A stretch of DNA of 40,845 nucleotides from contig CALWLN010000222.1 of the NCBI GenBank assembly GCA_944381535.1, forward strand, positions 1-40,845. Direction: 5' to 3'. Under the pieces are notes generated by a model. It had not been told where the DNA came from, made no database searches, and saw only the letters and a list, made by a program, of their open reading frames with translations. This DNA comes from an uncultured Lachnospiraceae bacterium (GTDB lineage Bacteria > Bacillota > Clostridia > Lachnospirales > Lachnospiraceae). Positions 32,610 to 40,845 of this stretch are shown here, in pieces (the stretch's first letter is position 1; each line of letters opens with the position of its first letter). The position numbers were made by a program, and so were the translations under genes.

Positions 32610-32623
32610 CGTTTTCAAAACGT
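32609..32623. promoter_or_regulatory. 15-bp palindrome at the operon's -35 box (candidate operator)
   Basis: ACGTTTTCAAAACGT is a perfect inverted repeat (7-1-7) touching the -35 element. Its position suits a repressor or activator site; no regulator gene is obvious in the operon. Confidence 0.5.
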
Positions 32624-32650
32624 GGGATTTATTCACTTTTTCGGCGCGAA

Positions 32651-33253
32651 TTACCAGTAACATTTCATCTCCTTCTTAAACGCACTGTGCCGTGGGAACT
32701 GCCTGAGGTATTTCTCCATGCGCTCTGCTTTGCCATTTTCTTTTCCCAAGGATTCCTCCACCTCGCCCAGGGCCGCTCCCAGCATGACCGCCTTAAAATA
32801 GCTTCCCCGGTGGCTCCCGCCAACGATGGCCTCCACCCGGTTGTCGATGACCTTTGTCAGGTAAGCGAGGATCTCTTTTTTATCAGACACCGGTATCGCT
32901 ATCTGTTTTCTCCATAACAAAAACCGTTCTGAGAAATTCGGTTCTCCGTACTCTGCCTCATATCCGAGATATTCCTCCACCTCTGCCCCCATGGCCTTCA
33001 TCGCTTTTCCTGTTGCTTCTCCCTCCTGTAGCAGCAAAAGCAGCATCGGAACGCCCGTCATGATAAATTTACCGCTCCATCCAAGAGCATCCTTCGTTTT
33101 CCGGCATTCCTCCCAAACCTTCCCATACTCCCCGTTGAGAAAGCAGACTCCCATCCGATCTCTATCCCCCTGTATATAGGCGTAGTTTTTTATCCAGGCC
33201 CACAGGGCCTCCTCGGATTTTAACTGGGCAAGATTTTGCTCTACTGCTTGCAT
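32651..33253 (-). CDS. Hypothetical protein
   Basis: A 200-residue mostly helical soluble protein that I do not recognise. Visible features: an N-terminal helical repeat-like region (LKSEEALWAWIKNYAYIQGD), a hydrophobic patch (MTGVPMLLLLLQEG) too short for a clear membrane anchor, and a Gly-Ser stretch VGGSHRGSY. It begins 6 bases after the HELGH peptidase-like gene and ends 102 bases before the methyltransferase, which has its own promoter. It may belong with the peptidase gene rather than with the methyltransferase operon. A start further downstream cannot be excluded because the ribosome site is weak. Confidence 0.55.
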   Translation of the reverse strand: MQAVEQNLAQLKSEEALWAWIKNYAYIQGDRDRMGVCFLNGEYGKVWEECRKTKDALGWSGKFIMTGVPMLLLLLQEGEATGKAMKAMGAEVEEYLGYEAEYGEPNFSERFLLWRKQIAIPVSDKKEILAYLTKVIDNRVEAIVGGSHRGSYFKAVMLGAALGEVEESLGKENGKAERMEKYLRQFPRHSAFKKEMKCYW

Positions 33254-33259
33254 GAAATT

Positions 33260-33799
33260 TTAAATTCCATTATGTATCCTCCTGCTGTTTTGTTTCTTAA
33301 TTTCTTCCATCATTGTACGGGCCAGCACGGAAAATGCCTGTTTATCCTCCCTGTGTATTTTTGCAAACGGGTCAAACACCTCAAAAGGACTTTCAAACAG
33401 GAAACCGACGCTGAGAATATCCGCCAGAATCTCACTTTGCTCCTCCTTAGACCGCTCTTCAATCTGAGGAAAGCACTGCTCCTTCATCCATCGCAGAATA
33501 TGTTCCGAAACCCTGTCTGCCTCTCTCGAATATCGCATATGCACCGCATGGCCTAGTTCATGAAACAGCACGGCCTCCGGAGTAATGTTCTCATCCATTT
33601 GATTCATGCAATACAAGAAAAAATGTAAGGACAACTCTCCGTCCATTTCACCTGCAAGGCACTCGCTATTATATTTTCTGCAATCAGACACAAACGATTC
33701 TTTTCCAAAAGCAAATATCCATCCCCATAATCCTGGCCCCCAGGATATTTTTTACACTGCATGGATAAAACGTTCCAAAAGATTACCCGCTTCCTCCAT
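33260..33799 (-). pseudogene. HELGH zinc-peptidase-like gene with an in-frame stop
   Basis: The frame from ATG 33799 reads MEEAGNLLERFIHAV, meets TAA at 33752-33754, then continues open to 33260. The downstream part has LSLHFFLYCM and the zinc motif VLFHELGHAVHMRYS, with a later Glu in EILADILS as possible third ligand, resembling M48/ImmA-like minimal metallopeptidases. The only start after the stop is a GTG at 33691 without a good ribosome site. Either the gene is broken, a short protein is made from the GTG, or the stop is a sequencing error. It is followed after 6 bases by a hypothetical gene. Confidence 0.55.
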
Positions 33800-33831
33800 C
33801 GCCTGCTTTTTCAACCTACCCGCTGTTTCCT

Positions 33832-33840
33832 ATTTTACCA
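33832..33840 (-). promoter_or_regulatory. Candidate extended -10 promoter of the peptidase-like gene
   Basis: TGGTAAAAT on the minus strand (TAAAAT at 33832-33837), about 33 bases before the ATG at 33799. No clear -35 box. Confidence 0.3.
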
Positions 33841-33874
33841 TATCAGCCCCCTTTTCGCCACACATAATTTCTCT

Positions 33875-33893
33875 AAAAAAAGCCCGGGGCTTT
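33875..33893 (-). terminator. Intrinsic terminator of the right-hand polysaccharide operon
   Basis: AAAGCCC/GGGCTTT palindrome at 33879-33893, followed on the minus strand by a run of seven T (33881-33875), about 55 bases after the stop of the last operon gene. Confidence 0.78.
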
Positions 33894-33946
33894 AGGCACC
33901 GGAACCAAATCTGCGCAGTCCCATCCCTTTTCCTTTACGATATCCG

Positions 33947-35380
33947 CTACGATACTGTCCCCCGCTTCTCCACCCCCTCCCCCGCCAACACCAGCATTAC
34001 CGGCAGCAGCGGCAGAATATACCTGGATTTTAACTCGTACACCAGCAAGATCAGAAACGTCCCCATCAGCGCATAATAAAACACCCGAAGCTCCTCCCGC
34101 CTCCTGTCCCGGTACAGCGTCAGTACCATCAACCCGAACAGCGCCAGATATTCCGCCCGCATAAAGGAATTCAGAAATCTCCGCAGTCCCTGCCCGTCAT
34201 TCAGCAAGAAGTCCGTGAGCACCGTCTCATACTCAAATTTCTCCGCGCCGTCCGAAACATCCTCGCCAAAAGCATAACGCTGAGCCTGGTAGGTTCCCTG
34301 GCTCCACAGCCAGAAGGTTTTCTTCAGCAAGATTTTCGACACACGCACCGGCCCGTATTCCTTCAACCTGTCCAGAACGTCCTGCCCGGATCGGTCATAG
34401 CTGAAATCTCCGTCCATAAAGCCAAACTCCGCCTCATTGAGACCGATATAAATCTGATTCCAGGCCGGATAGGATCTGAAATTCCCCTTTATAAAGGCGT
34501 TCTCAATCAAAGTACCGGGTACCTTGTACAGGGCGAAGAACAGCGCCATGCCAATCAGTAACTCACCGGCCGCCGCCATAATTTTTTTGCCCCCTCCCTT
34601 TTTCCATACCTCCCAGTGTTCAAACACATAGACGATCAAAACCGCCAGCAGAAAAATACTGACATTTTTTCTCAAAAACCGCGCGCACCCAAATACCGCG
34701 CAGGTCAGAATGAGATTGCCATATTTTTTGTGCAGCCAAAGCGCTAGCGTTCCCAAAAATACAAGCGGTATATCAAAGTACACATGGTTTGCGTACAAAA
34801 ACAACGGCAGAAACAGGAGTGCGGACAAATACACCACATTATAATATTTCACCTGATATACCTCTGCCAGCTTCCTGGTACCGTAAATCACCCCATAAAT
34901 CATGAAGATATTTAAAATTTTCAGCGTCAGCAGCGTTTTAGGCAGCGGCAGCAACAGGACGCCCCAGAAGACGCTAAGCTTCAAGTTTCCCGGGAAAACA
35001 GTCCAGTACGCATCGTTCAGCATTTCTGTCCACTGGAATTTCGCAAAGCTAAGGGCCCCGCAGCAGACGCCTCCCATATCGGAAAAGGGTGTCAACGGAA
35101 CCATGCAGACATAGAGAACCGCCGCCAGGCTGTAGACCAGAAAGCACAGCCGGTAAGGAAGGCCCGCCTGCAGCCGGTCCCGGTATCTGTAAATCAGTCC
35201 CAGGACCGCAAGCACCAGAGCAAAAGCCAGGACATCGTACCCGTCCGTCCAGGTAAAATAAGGACTGTCATCGAAAGAATACATAGCTTTGACAAACAGA
35301 GCCGCTACAGCTATCACCCCAAACACCGCCAGCAGAACATTTCTTGCAATAAAATCCATGGCTCTTTTAACAAATTTCAT
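33947..35380 (-). CDS. Multipass membrane protein, GT-C glycosyltransferase-like
   Basis: A 477-residue protein with about eleven membrane helices. It has an early acidic, externally predicted segment (VPLTPFSDMGGVCCG) after the third helix, similar in position to the catalytic Asp loop of GT39-type mannosyltransferases, and a large C-terminal external loop (AWNQIYIGLNEAEFGFMDGD). By architecture it would transfer a sugar from a polyprenyl-phosphate donor outside the cell, pairing with the GtrB-like enzyme at 38532. No exact family can be named. ATG 35380 has AGGAAGG. It is the last gene before the terminator at 33875-33893. Confidence 0.7.
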   Translation of the reverse strand: MKFVKRAMDFIARNVLLAVFGVIAVAALFVKAMYSFDDSPYFTWTDGYDVLAFALVLAVLGLIYRYRDRLQAGLPYRLCFLVYSLAAVLYVCMVPLTPFSDMGGVCCGALSFAKFQWTEMLNDAYWTVFPGNLKLSVFWGVLLLPLPKTLLTLKILNIFMIYGVIYGTRKLAEVYQVKYYNVVYLSALLFLPLFLYANHVYFDIPLVFLGTLALWLHKKYGNLILTCAVFGCARFLRKNVSIFLLAVLIVYVFEHWEVWKKGGGKKIMAAAGELLIGMALFFALYKVPGTLIENAFIKGNFRSYPAWNQIYIGLNEAEFGFMDGDFSYDRSGQDVLDRLKEYGPVRVSKILLKKTFWLWSQGTYQAQRYAFGEDVSDGAEKFEYETVLTDFLLNDGQGLRRFLNSFMRAEYLALFGLMVLTLYRDRRREELRVFYYALMGTFLILLVYELKSRYILPLLPVMLVLAGEGVEKRGTVS

Positions 35381-35449
35381 ACGCCTTCCTCCTTGTCCGG
35401 TATCAACTGCTCCATGGCCCCCTCTTCCTGGTCCGACATGACCTGTCCG

Positions 35450-37288
35450 TCATTCTCCCGCTCTCACCCTAATCACATTTTCCTCCAAAATCCTGTAATA
35501 CTCCTCAAACCGCGCCTCATTCTCCGGAAATACAAACCGATAAATGTACGATTTCTCCCCGACACGGTCCGACAGAACAAATCCCTTTGCTCCAAATTTC
35601 TCCTGTAAATAATCGTAAAAGTTCCGGACCACCGTATCGGAAACAACGGAAGGCGACAAGGTCAACAGATTGACATTGCAGGCAAAATACACATTGTCCC
35701 GCTTCAACGCTCCACCCGACAGCGTTTCCAGTCCGTTCAGCCTAAGGCGCCTGTTATAGCTATCCGAATGATAGGAGCTTCCGCCCCAGGGAATCACACT
35801 GGTGGGACGGTTTTGCGCATCCACCTTCCGGGGACTGATGCTGTTATAAAAGCCCGTGGTGGAAATAAAGACATCTCCCGGATGGCTCCCTGCATATTCC
35901 TCCACCGCCGCGCTCTGGACCATCAGCTCCCTTTTATAATTGTTTCTGTCCGGATCAAATACATAGCCAAATACCATACGACCGCACAACAGCAAGGCCA
36001 GAAGCGCCGCAAAGCCGAAGAAGCATTTTTTCTTCCCGCTCAGACGGCCATGCCTAAGTGCCAGCAGAACATTTATCACGAAAGCGGGCAGCAACACCAC
36101 CAGAATAGAGCGGTACAAGATTCTCCCCGTAAGCAGCTGGTATAAAAGCAGAAAAAAGCTCCCCCCATTGTTGAGTCCCAGAAACAGGGCATATTTTAAG
36201 TCAGATCCAACCATCAGCAAAAAGAGGGACAAACAGGCAGAAAAACCCCACAGGAGAAGCAGCGCCTGACACCTGGCGTCCTCCAGCACAGATGTCAGAA
36301 GGGATATGCTCCGCGCCGCCAGATCCTCTTTTATCATACTGTTCTCCGTAATATAGCGAAAGCTCTCCGCCGTGACCGCCTCGTCCATAAAGCACCATCC
36401 GTTTACCAGACGATACACATTCTCGTCCCACCCCACTGCCTCATACAATTCCTCATTGCTGTCGTAGGAGTCCCGGGGCTTATCCATATAGGCCCCCCGA
36501 GCCCGGTTAAATTCCACAAAATCAGCTCCGTTCAGCTTCTCCATGGAAAAAGAATTCAGACCCGTAAAGCCCGCCGCAAGCATGCCGTAGGCCCCACAGA
36601 CCACGGCAAACCTTACAGCCGCTTTTCGTAACCCTTTTTCGTTATCCGCCCACAGATAATACAGGTATCCCAGCAAAATATAGCACAATAACGCCAATCC
36701 CGTATCCACACGGTGAATCAGAACCAGGAAATACCCCGCAGGGATTGCTCCATGGAGCACGCTCCTCCATTTCCTACTCTGCACCTCCTTTAAGAAGAAC
36801 AAGACGGCAACCAGTCCCGTCCCCAGGATCGCCGGAACGATCGTAAAGGATACATTTGCAACAGGATATACCAAAAACGCCATATCTACCACAAACACCG
36901 TCAACCACGGGAGCCATAACGGCAGCCTTCTGTCTCTGCAGATCCGGAAAATAGCGAAATGAAGCAGCACCATCCCCATTCCAGTCAACAGCAGGCTGTA
37001 TACATACCACCACTGCACCCCCGGCAGTATCTGATAGAGGGAGGAGATCAGAACGCCCAGCATGACGTTGATAAACTGGTGCGTCACATAGGGCTCCCCG
37101 GTGACGTTCCCTGCCAGCAGATTCTGAATGCCGGTATCATCGTTAGAAAGGTATGCCATTTCCGACGACAGCGCCGCAATTCCAAAGCAGGCAGCCACCG
37201 TCAGGACAGACAGCGGAACGTTTCCACCCCCAAAAGCGTAGAGACGATTCCCGACATCCTTTACCGACCGCAACTTCTTAAACGTCAT
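35450..37288 (-). CDS. Large multipass membrane protein of the polysaccharide operon
   Basis: A 612-residue protein with about twelve membrane helices, an early external-looking segment MAYLSNDDTGIQNLLAGN that could serve as an acidic catalytic loop, and a C-terminal soluble domain of about 170 residues with SAAVEEYAGSHPGDVFISTT. It resembles uncharacterised GT-C-like or O-antigen-related membrane proteins. The role is inferred from its neighbours: flippase on one side (15 bases) and another membrane glycosyltransferase-like gene on the other. Start ATG 37288 has GGGGAGG. Polymerase or sugar transferase are both possible. Confidence 0.65.
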   Translation of the reverse strand: MTFKKLRSVKDVGNRLYAFGGGNVPLSVLTVAACFGIAALSSEMAYLSNDDTGIQNLLAGNVTGEPYVTHQFINVMLGVLISSLYQILPGVQWWYVYSLLLTGMGMVLLHFAIFRICRDRRLPLWLPWLTVFVVDMAFLVYPVANVSFTIVPAILGTGLVAVLFFLKEVQSRKWRSVLHGAIPAGYFLVLIHRVDTGLALLCYILLGYLYYLWADNEKGLRKAAVRFAVVCGAYGMLAAGFTGLNSFSMEKLNGADFVEFNRARGAYMDKPRDSYDSNEELYEAVGWDENVYRLVNGWCFMDEAVTAESFRYITENSMIKEDLAARSISLLTSVLEDARCQALLLLWGFSACLSLFLLMVGSDLKYALFLGLNNGGSFFLLLYQLLTGRILYRSILVVLLPAFVINVLLALRHGRLSGKKKCFFGFAALLALLLCGRMVFGYVFDPDRNNYKRELMVQSAAVEEYAGSHPGDVFISTTGFYNSISPRKVDAQNRPTSVIPWGGSSYHSDSYNRRLRLNGLETLSGGALKRDNVYFACNVNLLTLSPSVVSDTVVRNFYDYLQEKFGAKGFVLSDRVGEKSYIYRFVFPENEARFEEYYRILEENVIRVRAGE

Positions 37289-37303
37289 CCTCCCCTTCCT
37301 TTC

Positions 37304-38593
37304 TTAAGGCACCCCTTGATCTCCATCCCGCACTCCAATCCCCAGGGCACACACGTACACCAGCACCAGCACAAGATTGACAGCCAGGTACAAGGCCGCA
37401 GCCCCCAGCATCCCTCTGGTCTCCACAAAAAGCCGTCCAAACGCAAGCGCAAATCCTGCGGACAAGGCATATCCCACAGCGATACTTTTCGGCATTTCCA
37501 CAGTGGTCAGCGGCACAGTCAGGAAAAACGCCCATGCATAGAATCCGCCTCCCAGCAGCAACAACCCGAATTCCCTCCGGTATGGCGTGAGGTCTGCCCG
37601 GTACAGAAAGGACAGCACAGGAAGTCCAACGAAAAGCCCAAGGGCCAGCGCTGACACGGTCAGCAGCAACACAATCAGCGACTGTCTTTTTACCAGCCCC
37701 GCAAAGTCTTTCATCTTTTTTCGGTTCCATGCGTCCCCAAACCTCTTTACCATGGGTTGAAATATAAAATTACTCAAAAGCGTCACCGCAAACACCGGTA
37801 TCATGAGATACCCGAATATGGCCTGGACTTCCTCATCCATCATGTATTGATCAATCATATATTGGGGCACGTTCCCGATATAAATCGCCAGCACCGTACC
37901 GATACACAGCGGGAAACACTTTTTTAACAGCCGTCCCACCTTATTTACACATAGGCTTCCTATTTTCAAGGCAGCTTTTCTATATGTAAGGGAAATCAGG
38001 AAAGAATCGCAAAGAATGGACAGGATAATCGCTGCCTGGAAGCTGATGTACAAATTTCCACTCCAAACCACCAGCCAGCAAATCAATACCGTAGAAAAAA
38101 TCATCCGCAGCGCCATTATCTTCGCGCCCACATCCAGCCTGCCCCTCTGTTGATAAGCGCCTATATAGACATCCTCAAAGGCGTCAATCAGCTTCAGGAC
38201 TGTAACCTCCAACACAAGCAGCGTCTTTCCCGCCGTATTCTGTCCGGTGACGGCGCCGTATATAAGATACCCTATGAGCAACAACGCCGCTGCCGATACC
38301 GTGGCAACCCGCCCATACCAATAATCCCCGAAGGCATACCGTTTTCGCACATCGGTGACTTGAAAATTCCGAATCCCATATTTCCCGATTGCCAGAAACA
38401 GATTCGCCACAGCGTATGACAAAGCGACAGCGCCCGCCATGGCGAGCCCTGCCTTACGGGATACAAAAATCAGGATGATTGCGGACTGCCCCGCGCTTAT
38501 GCTCCCGCCAATGGCATTCCAGAGAATGCCGTCACGTTTTATGGCCTTTTCCCTCATCAGCCAGTCTATGATCATCCGTTTCAGCCCTTTCAT
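37304..38593 (-). CDS. Polysaccharide flippase (MOP/PST family, Wzx-like)
   Basis: A 429-residue protein with about twelve membrane helices and the general pattern of oligosaccharide flippases (GILWNAIGGSISAGQSAIIL at the first helix, YGIRNFQVTD, and a middle MIDQYMMDEEVQAIFGYL). It should move lipid-linked repeat units across the membrane. ATG 38593 follows a perfect AAGGAGGTGG site, which places the start 62 bases inside the end of the upstream glycosyltransferase gene in another frame. Confidence 0.85.
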   Translation of the reverse strand: MKGLKRMIIDWLMREKAIKRDGILWNAIGGSISAGQSAIILIFVSRKAGLAMAGAVALSYAVANLFLAIGKYGIRNFQVTDVRKRYAFGDYWYGRVATVSAAALLLIGYLIYGAVTGQNTAGKTLLVLEVTVLKLIDAFEDVYIGAYQQRGRLDVGAKIMALRMIFSTVLICWLVVWSGNLYISFQAAIILSILCDSFLISLTYRKAALKIGSLCVNKVGRLLKKCFPLCIGTVLAIYIGNVPQYMIDQYMMDEEVQAIFGYLMIPVFAVTLLSNFIFQPMVKRFGDAWNRKKMKDFAGLVKRQSLIVLLLTVSALALGLFVGLPVLSFLYRADLTPYRREFGLLLLGGGFYAWAFFLTVPLTTVEMPKSIAVGYALSAGFALAFGRLFVETRGMLGAAALYLAVNLVLVLVYVCALGIGVRDGDQGVP

Positions 38594-39518
38594 TTACCAC
38601 CTCCTTAATCGTATACTGGGGCAGATTGTTGCTTATCATATAGATTCTTCCCACATATTCTCCCAGCAGCCCCAACATCATCATCAAGATTCCGCCAATC
38701 AGCAAAACCACCACGATCAAGGATGTGTAGCCCCCCGGCACCGCCGGCCTTACAAGCTTTCGGATGATAAGAAAGAGTTCCATGAAAAATCCAATCGCCG
38801 CCACCACAGCTCCCACAACGGAGGAGATTCTGAGCGGCACAATGGAAAATCCGGTCATGCTGTTCAAATACAGCTGGGCCATTTTTTTGATTGTATAATT
38901 GCTCTTGCCGGAAATCCTCTCGCAGTGGGCAAGCTCCACATTGGATATGTTCCTGGTAATCTGCATAATGAAGCCCGTCCAACTGGGAAAGGGACTTCTG
39001 TATTTTGCCAGCTCCTTTAGGAGGTAGCTTCGCATCACGGAAAAGCTGGAATTTTTTATGTCCCTGGGCTTGCCTGTGAGGAAATTCAGCGTGGCGGTGT
39101 TCACCCGGCTGGCGGCGCGCTTGAGAAGACCGTGCCGTTTCTGAGGAAACAGGGCGTAGACCACGTCGTAATTGCCGCTCTTTAATTTTTCCAGCATGGG
39201 AAAAATCCCGCTTACCGGGTGCTGTCCGTCGTCGTCCATATACACGATATAGTCTCCGTCGAGATAGGGAATCGCGGCCAGCCGGGCCGCATGCTGCCCG
39301 TAATTTTTCGACAGATTCACCGCTGTCACCCGGGAATGCTCCAGCGCAAGCTCCTTTATCACCTCAAAGGTGCCGTCCGGGGAGCCGTCGTTGACCAGCA
39401 CAATCTGATACTCCGCCCTTTGCTTTTCAAACTCTGCCACCAGCTCCTCCACCACCCGGCCAATGCTTTTTTCCGAGCGGTAACAGGGAATCGCTACCGA
39501 AATCCTCTCTGAACTCAC
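38532..39518 (-). CDS. GtrB-like polyprenyl-phosphate glycosyltransferase (second copy)
   Basis: A 328-residue GT2 protein with two C-terminal membrane helices: ISVAIPCYRSEKSIGRVVEE, LVNDGSPDGT, metal site YMDDDGQHP, and a closing NLPQYTIKE segment. The same architecture and length as the gene at 21603, so paralogues. It likely makes an undecaprenyl-phosphate-linked sugar used by the membrane GT-C-like proteins of the same operon. The start is a GTG at 39518 forming a GTGA overlap with the upstream pyruvyltransferase stop; the 3' end overlaps the flippase by 62 bases. Confidence 0.88.
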   Translation of the reverse strand: MSSERISVAIPCYRSEKSIGRVVEELVAEFEKQRAEYQIVLVNDGSPDGTFEVIKELALEHSRVTAVNLSKNYGQHAARLAAIPYLDGDYIVYMDDDGQHPVSGIFPMLEKLKSGNYDVVYALFPQKRHGLLKRAASRVNTATLNFLTGKPRDIKNSSFSVMRSYLLKELAKYRSPFPSWTGFIMQITRNISNVELAHCERISGKSNYTIKKMAQLYLNSMTGFSIVPLRISSVVGAVVAAIGFFMELFLIIRKLVRPAVPGGYTSLIVVVLLIGGILMMMLGLLGEYVGRIYMISNNLPQYTIKEVVNERAETDDHRLADEGKGHKT

Positions 39519-40834
39519 GTCTTCGTCAAACCCTTCATCATCTGAAATCCAAGTTCCACCTTTTCCTTTACTTCTCTGTGGTTGGCCTTTAAGCGAGCCC
39601 TGATCTCCTCCAGACGGCTGTAAGTCCTTTCAAAATATTTGATAAAATCAAAATCCTCCCGGGGTATCACGCAGTCCTCTATCCCCATGACAGCAAAGAA
39701 GCCGTAGGTCTTGTGGGCCAGAGGGCCGTTCTTATAATCAAAGGCCAAGGTGGGGACATACTGCTCCAGCCCCGCCACCGCCCCGTGAACCCTCCCAGAG
39801 ATTAACATCGTAAGATTTCCGATGAGCGTATGCATTTCCCAAGGCTCATAGAGGGTGTCCACCTTGTGCAGCAGCTCCATATCCACCCTGCCCCGCTTCT
39901 TTAAAATCCCGTACAGCTGGCAGATCATCCTGTAATCCCGCCAGTGTATCCGCTTAAAATTGGGCGGCAGCTCAAAGCCGTTAGAATGGGAAATTAAAAG
40001 TACCCGGGCCTTCTTCTCCCGGATGATATACTCGATGAGCTCCACAAAATCCCGAAAATCCTCATCGCTCCGCTCCCAGTTATCGTAGGAGCGGCCCGGC
40101 AGGGAATAGGTAGCTAAAATAAAGCCGATATTGGGGACCCCCTCCCGGAAGCCTTCCCTCTGTAAAATAACGTCCTCCTCCACTTGAACCGGATAACAGC
40201 TTTTGTCAAACAGGTAGGAAGGGCAGGCGCAGCTTCTGGTTCTCCCAACCTCGAACCCTTCCTCCCGCAATACCTGAACGGAAACGGCCTCCCGGTTGAC
40301 GACCAGGTCAAAACCGGCGTACACCTTTTTTGCCAGCTCAAGAGTCCTTAACTCCGTCACAGGTCCCGGGGAGCTGGCAAACATCACGGTTTTCCTGCCC
40401 AGAAGCTGAGCCGTCCTGGTTTTTAAAAGATCCACCAGAAACCGGTTTTCCCCCATGGTAGCGGAATTGTCCCCCCACATATCCCCGCTGAAATTTATCA
40501 CCAGGTCGGCCGCCAGCACTTCCCGGATAAACCCGCTCTCCCAGACCAGGGAGCCGCAGCTGTGATAAATTTCCGCGGCTGCCAACTCCTCCAGGGCTTC
40601 CCTGGTGTCCGCGGAATCCTCCCGCCACGCATAATAATACTCCATGGGTAATTTAACAATATTTTCCTTCTCACAAAATCCGTCCGTCAGCTGTAGCGTC
40701 GTCCGTATCTCCGTCCCGGGGAAATATGCGTGGAGCTTCCGAAACAGCGGCACCACAATGTAGTAATTCCCAATATTTCCATATTCGATTCTTCCCCAGT
40801 GCAGGGTCGCCAATCCGGTTACCAGTATTTTCAT
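39515..40834 (-). CDS. Polysaccharide pyruvyl transferase family protein
   Basis: A 439-residue soluble protein of the CsaB/WcaK-like family: NIGNYYIVVPLF, LVINFSGDMWGDN, KTVMFASSPGP, FILATYSLPGRSYDN, SHSNGFE and the C-terminal ISGRVHGAVAGLEQ with the conserved RxHxA-type motif. The family transfers ketal-pyruvate from phosphoenolpyruvate to sugars of wall or capsular polysaccharide; some relatives have other roles. ATG 40834 is preceded by AAGGAGAG at the window edge. It begins the visible part of the right-hand operon, which may continue upstream outside the window. Confidence 0.85.
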   Translation of the reverse strand: MKILVTGLATLHWGRIEYGNIGNYYIVVPLFRKLHAYFPGTEIRTTLQLTDGFCEKENIVKLPMEYYYAWREDSADTREALEELAAAEIYHSCGSLVWESGFIREVLAADLVINFSGDMWGDNSATMGENRFLVDLLKTRTAQLLGRKTVMFASSPGPVTELRTLELAKKVYAGFDLVVNREAVSVQVLREEGFEVGRTRSCACPSYLFDKSCYPVQVEEDVILQREGFREGVPNIGFILATYSLPGRSYDNWERSDEDFRDFVELIEYIIREKKARVLLISHSNGFELPPNFKRIHWRDYRMICQLYGILKKRGRVDMELLHKVDTLYEPWEMHTLIGNLTMLISGRVHGAVAGLEQYVPTLAFDYKNGPLAHKTYGFFAVMGIEDCVIPREDFDFIKYFERTYSRLEEIRARLKANHREVKEKVELGFQMMKGLTKT

Positions 40835-40845
40835 CTTCTCTCCTT

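Noticed and set aside
1..40845. tRNA, rRNA and riboswitch genes
   Set aside because: No cloverleaf, rRNA signature or known riboswitch core was recognised by eye; the glmS leader shows only a 3-base gap to the upstream gene, leaving no room for a glmS ribozyme.

Overview
The window looks like a chromosomal segment from a Lachnospiraceae-type anaerobic Firmicute. This is inferred from gene content, strong AGGAGG-type ribosome binding sites, a pyruvate kinase with the extra C-terminal PEP-utiliser domain, and the LCP/GtrA/GT2 wall-glycan gene set. No rRNA or tRNA gene was recognised. Almost everything right of about 4.5 kb is on the minus strand, so operons read right to left.

Layout. (1) 1-4.5 kb, plus strand: the 3' end of a DDE transposase, an AraC-type regulator, then a lipid pair (an MGDG/UgtP-type glycosyltransferase and a PlsY-like acyltransferase). 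(2) 9.9-4.6 kb, minus: pyruvate kinase, a multipass DUF6056-like protein, a polysaccharide deacetylase and a lipoprotein amidase, tightly spaced or overlapping. (3) 10.3-13.8 kb, minus: a decayed sigma-factor remnant, carbamate kinase and an HtrA-type protease with a Gln-rich tail. (4) 13.9-25.6 kb, minus: wall or capsular polysaccharide genes (two GtrA, a frameshifted glmS, four GT2 enzymes including one GtrB-like, an LCP ligase, a WbaP-like phosphoglycosyltransferase, an RffA-like aminotransferase and a small zinc ribbon). A 170-bp highly structured MITE-like element sits between gtrA2 and its terminator. (5) 25.9-27.1 kb: a zinc-ribbon membrane protein with a long Gln/Pro-rich tail under a consensus promoter. 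(6) 27.3-33.8 kb, minus and visibly more AT-rich: an island with a four-gene operon (N6-adenine DNA methyltransferase, a protein carrying two GHKL ATPase modules, a stand-alone receiver protein, an HNH nuclease), preceded by two small genes, one a HELGH peptidase interrupted by a stop codon. (7) 33.9-40.8 kb, minus: a second polysaccharide operon (pyruvyltransferase, GtrB-like GT2, flippase, two large membrane proteins) ending at a clear terminator.

The most notable item is the operon at 27304-32548. It joins a modification methyltransferase, a nuclease and a phosphorelay-like sensor/receiver pair. The sensor has a MORC/MutL-like GHKL domain at its N-terminus and a histidine-kinase-like GHKL domain with a His box at its C-terminus. 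The overlapping or coupled genes suggest one functional unit, plausibly a signal-controlled restriction or anti-phage system. That function is inference from domain content only. Other points are the structured MITE-like element with a direct repeat at the end of gtrA2, the single-base glmS frameshift, and the tandem hairpin units at the 3' end of the LCP gene.
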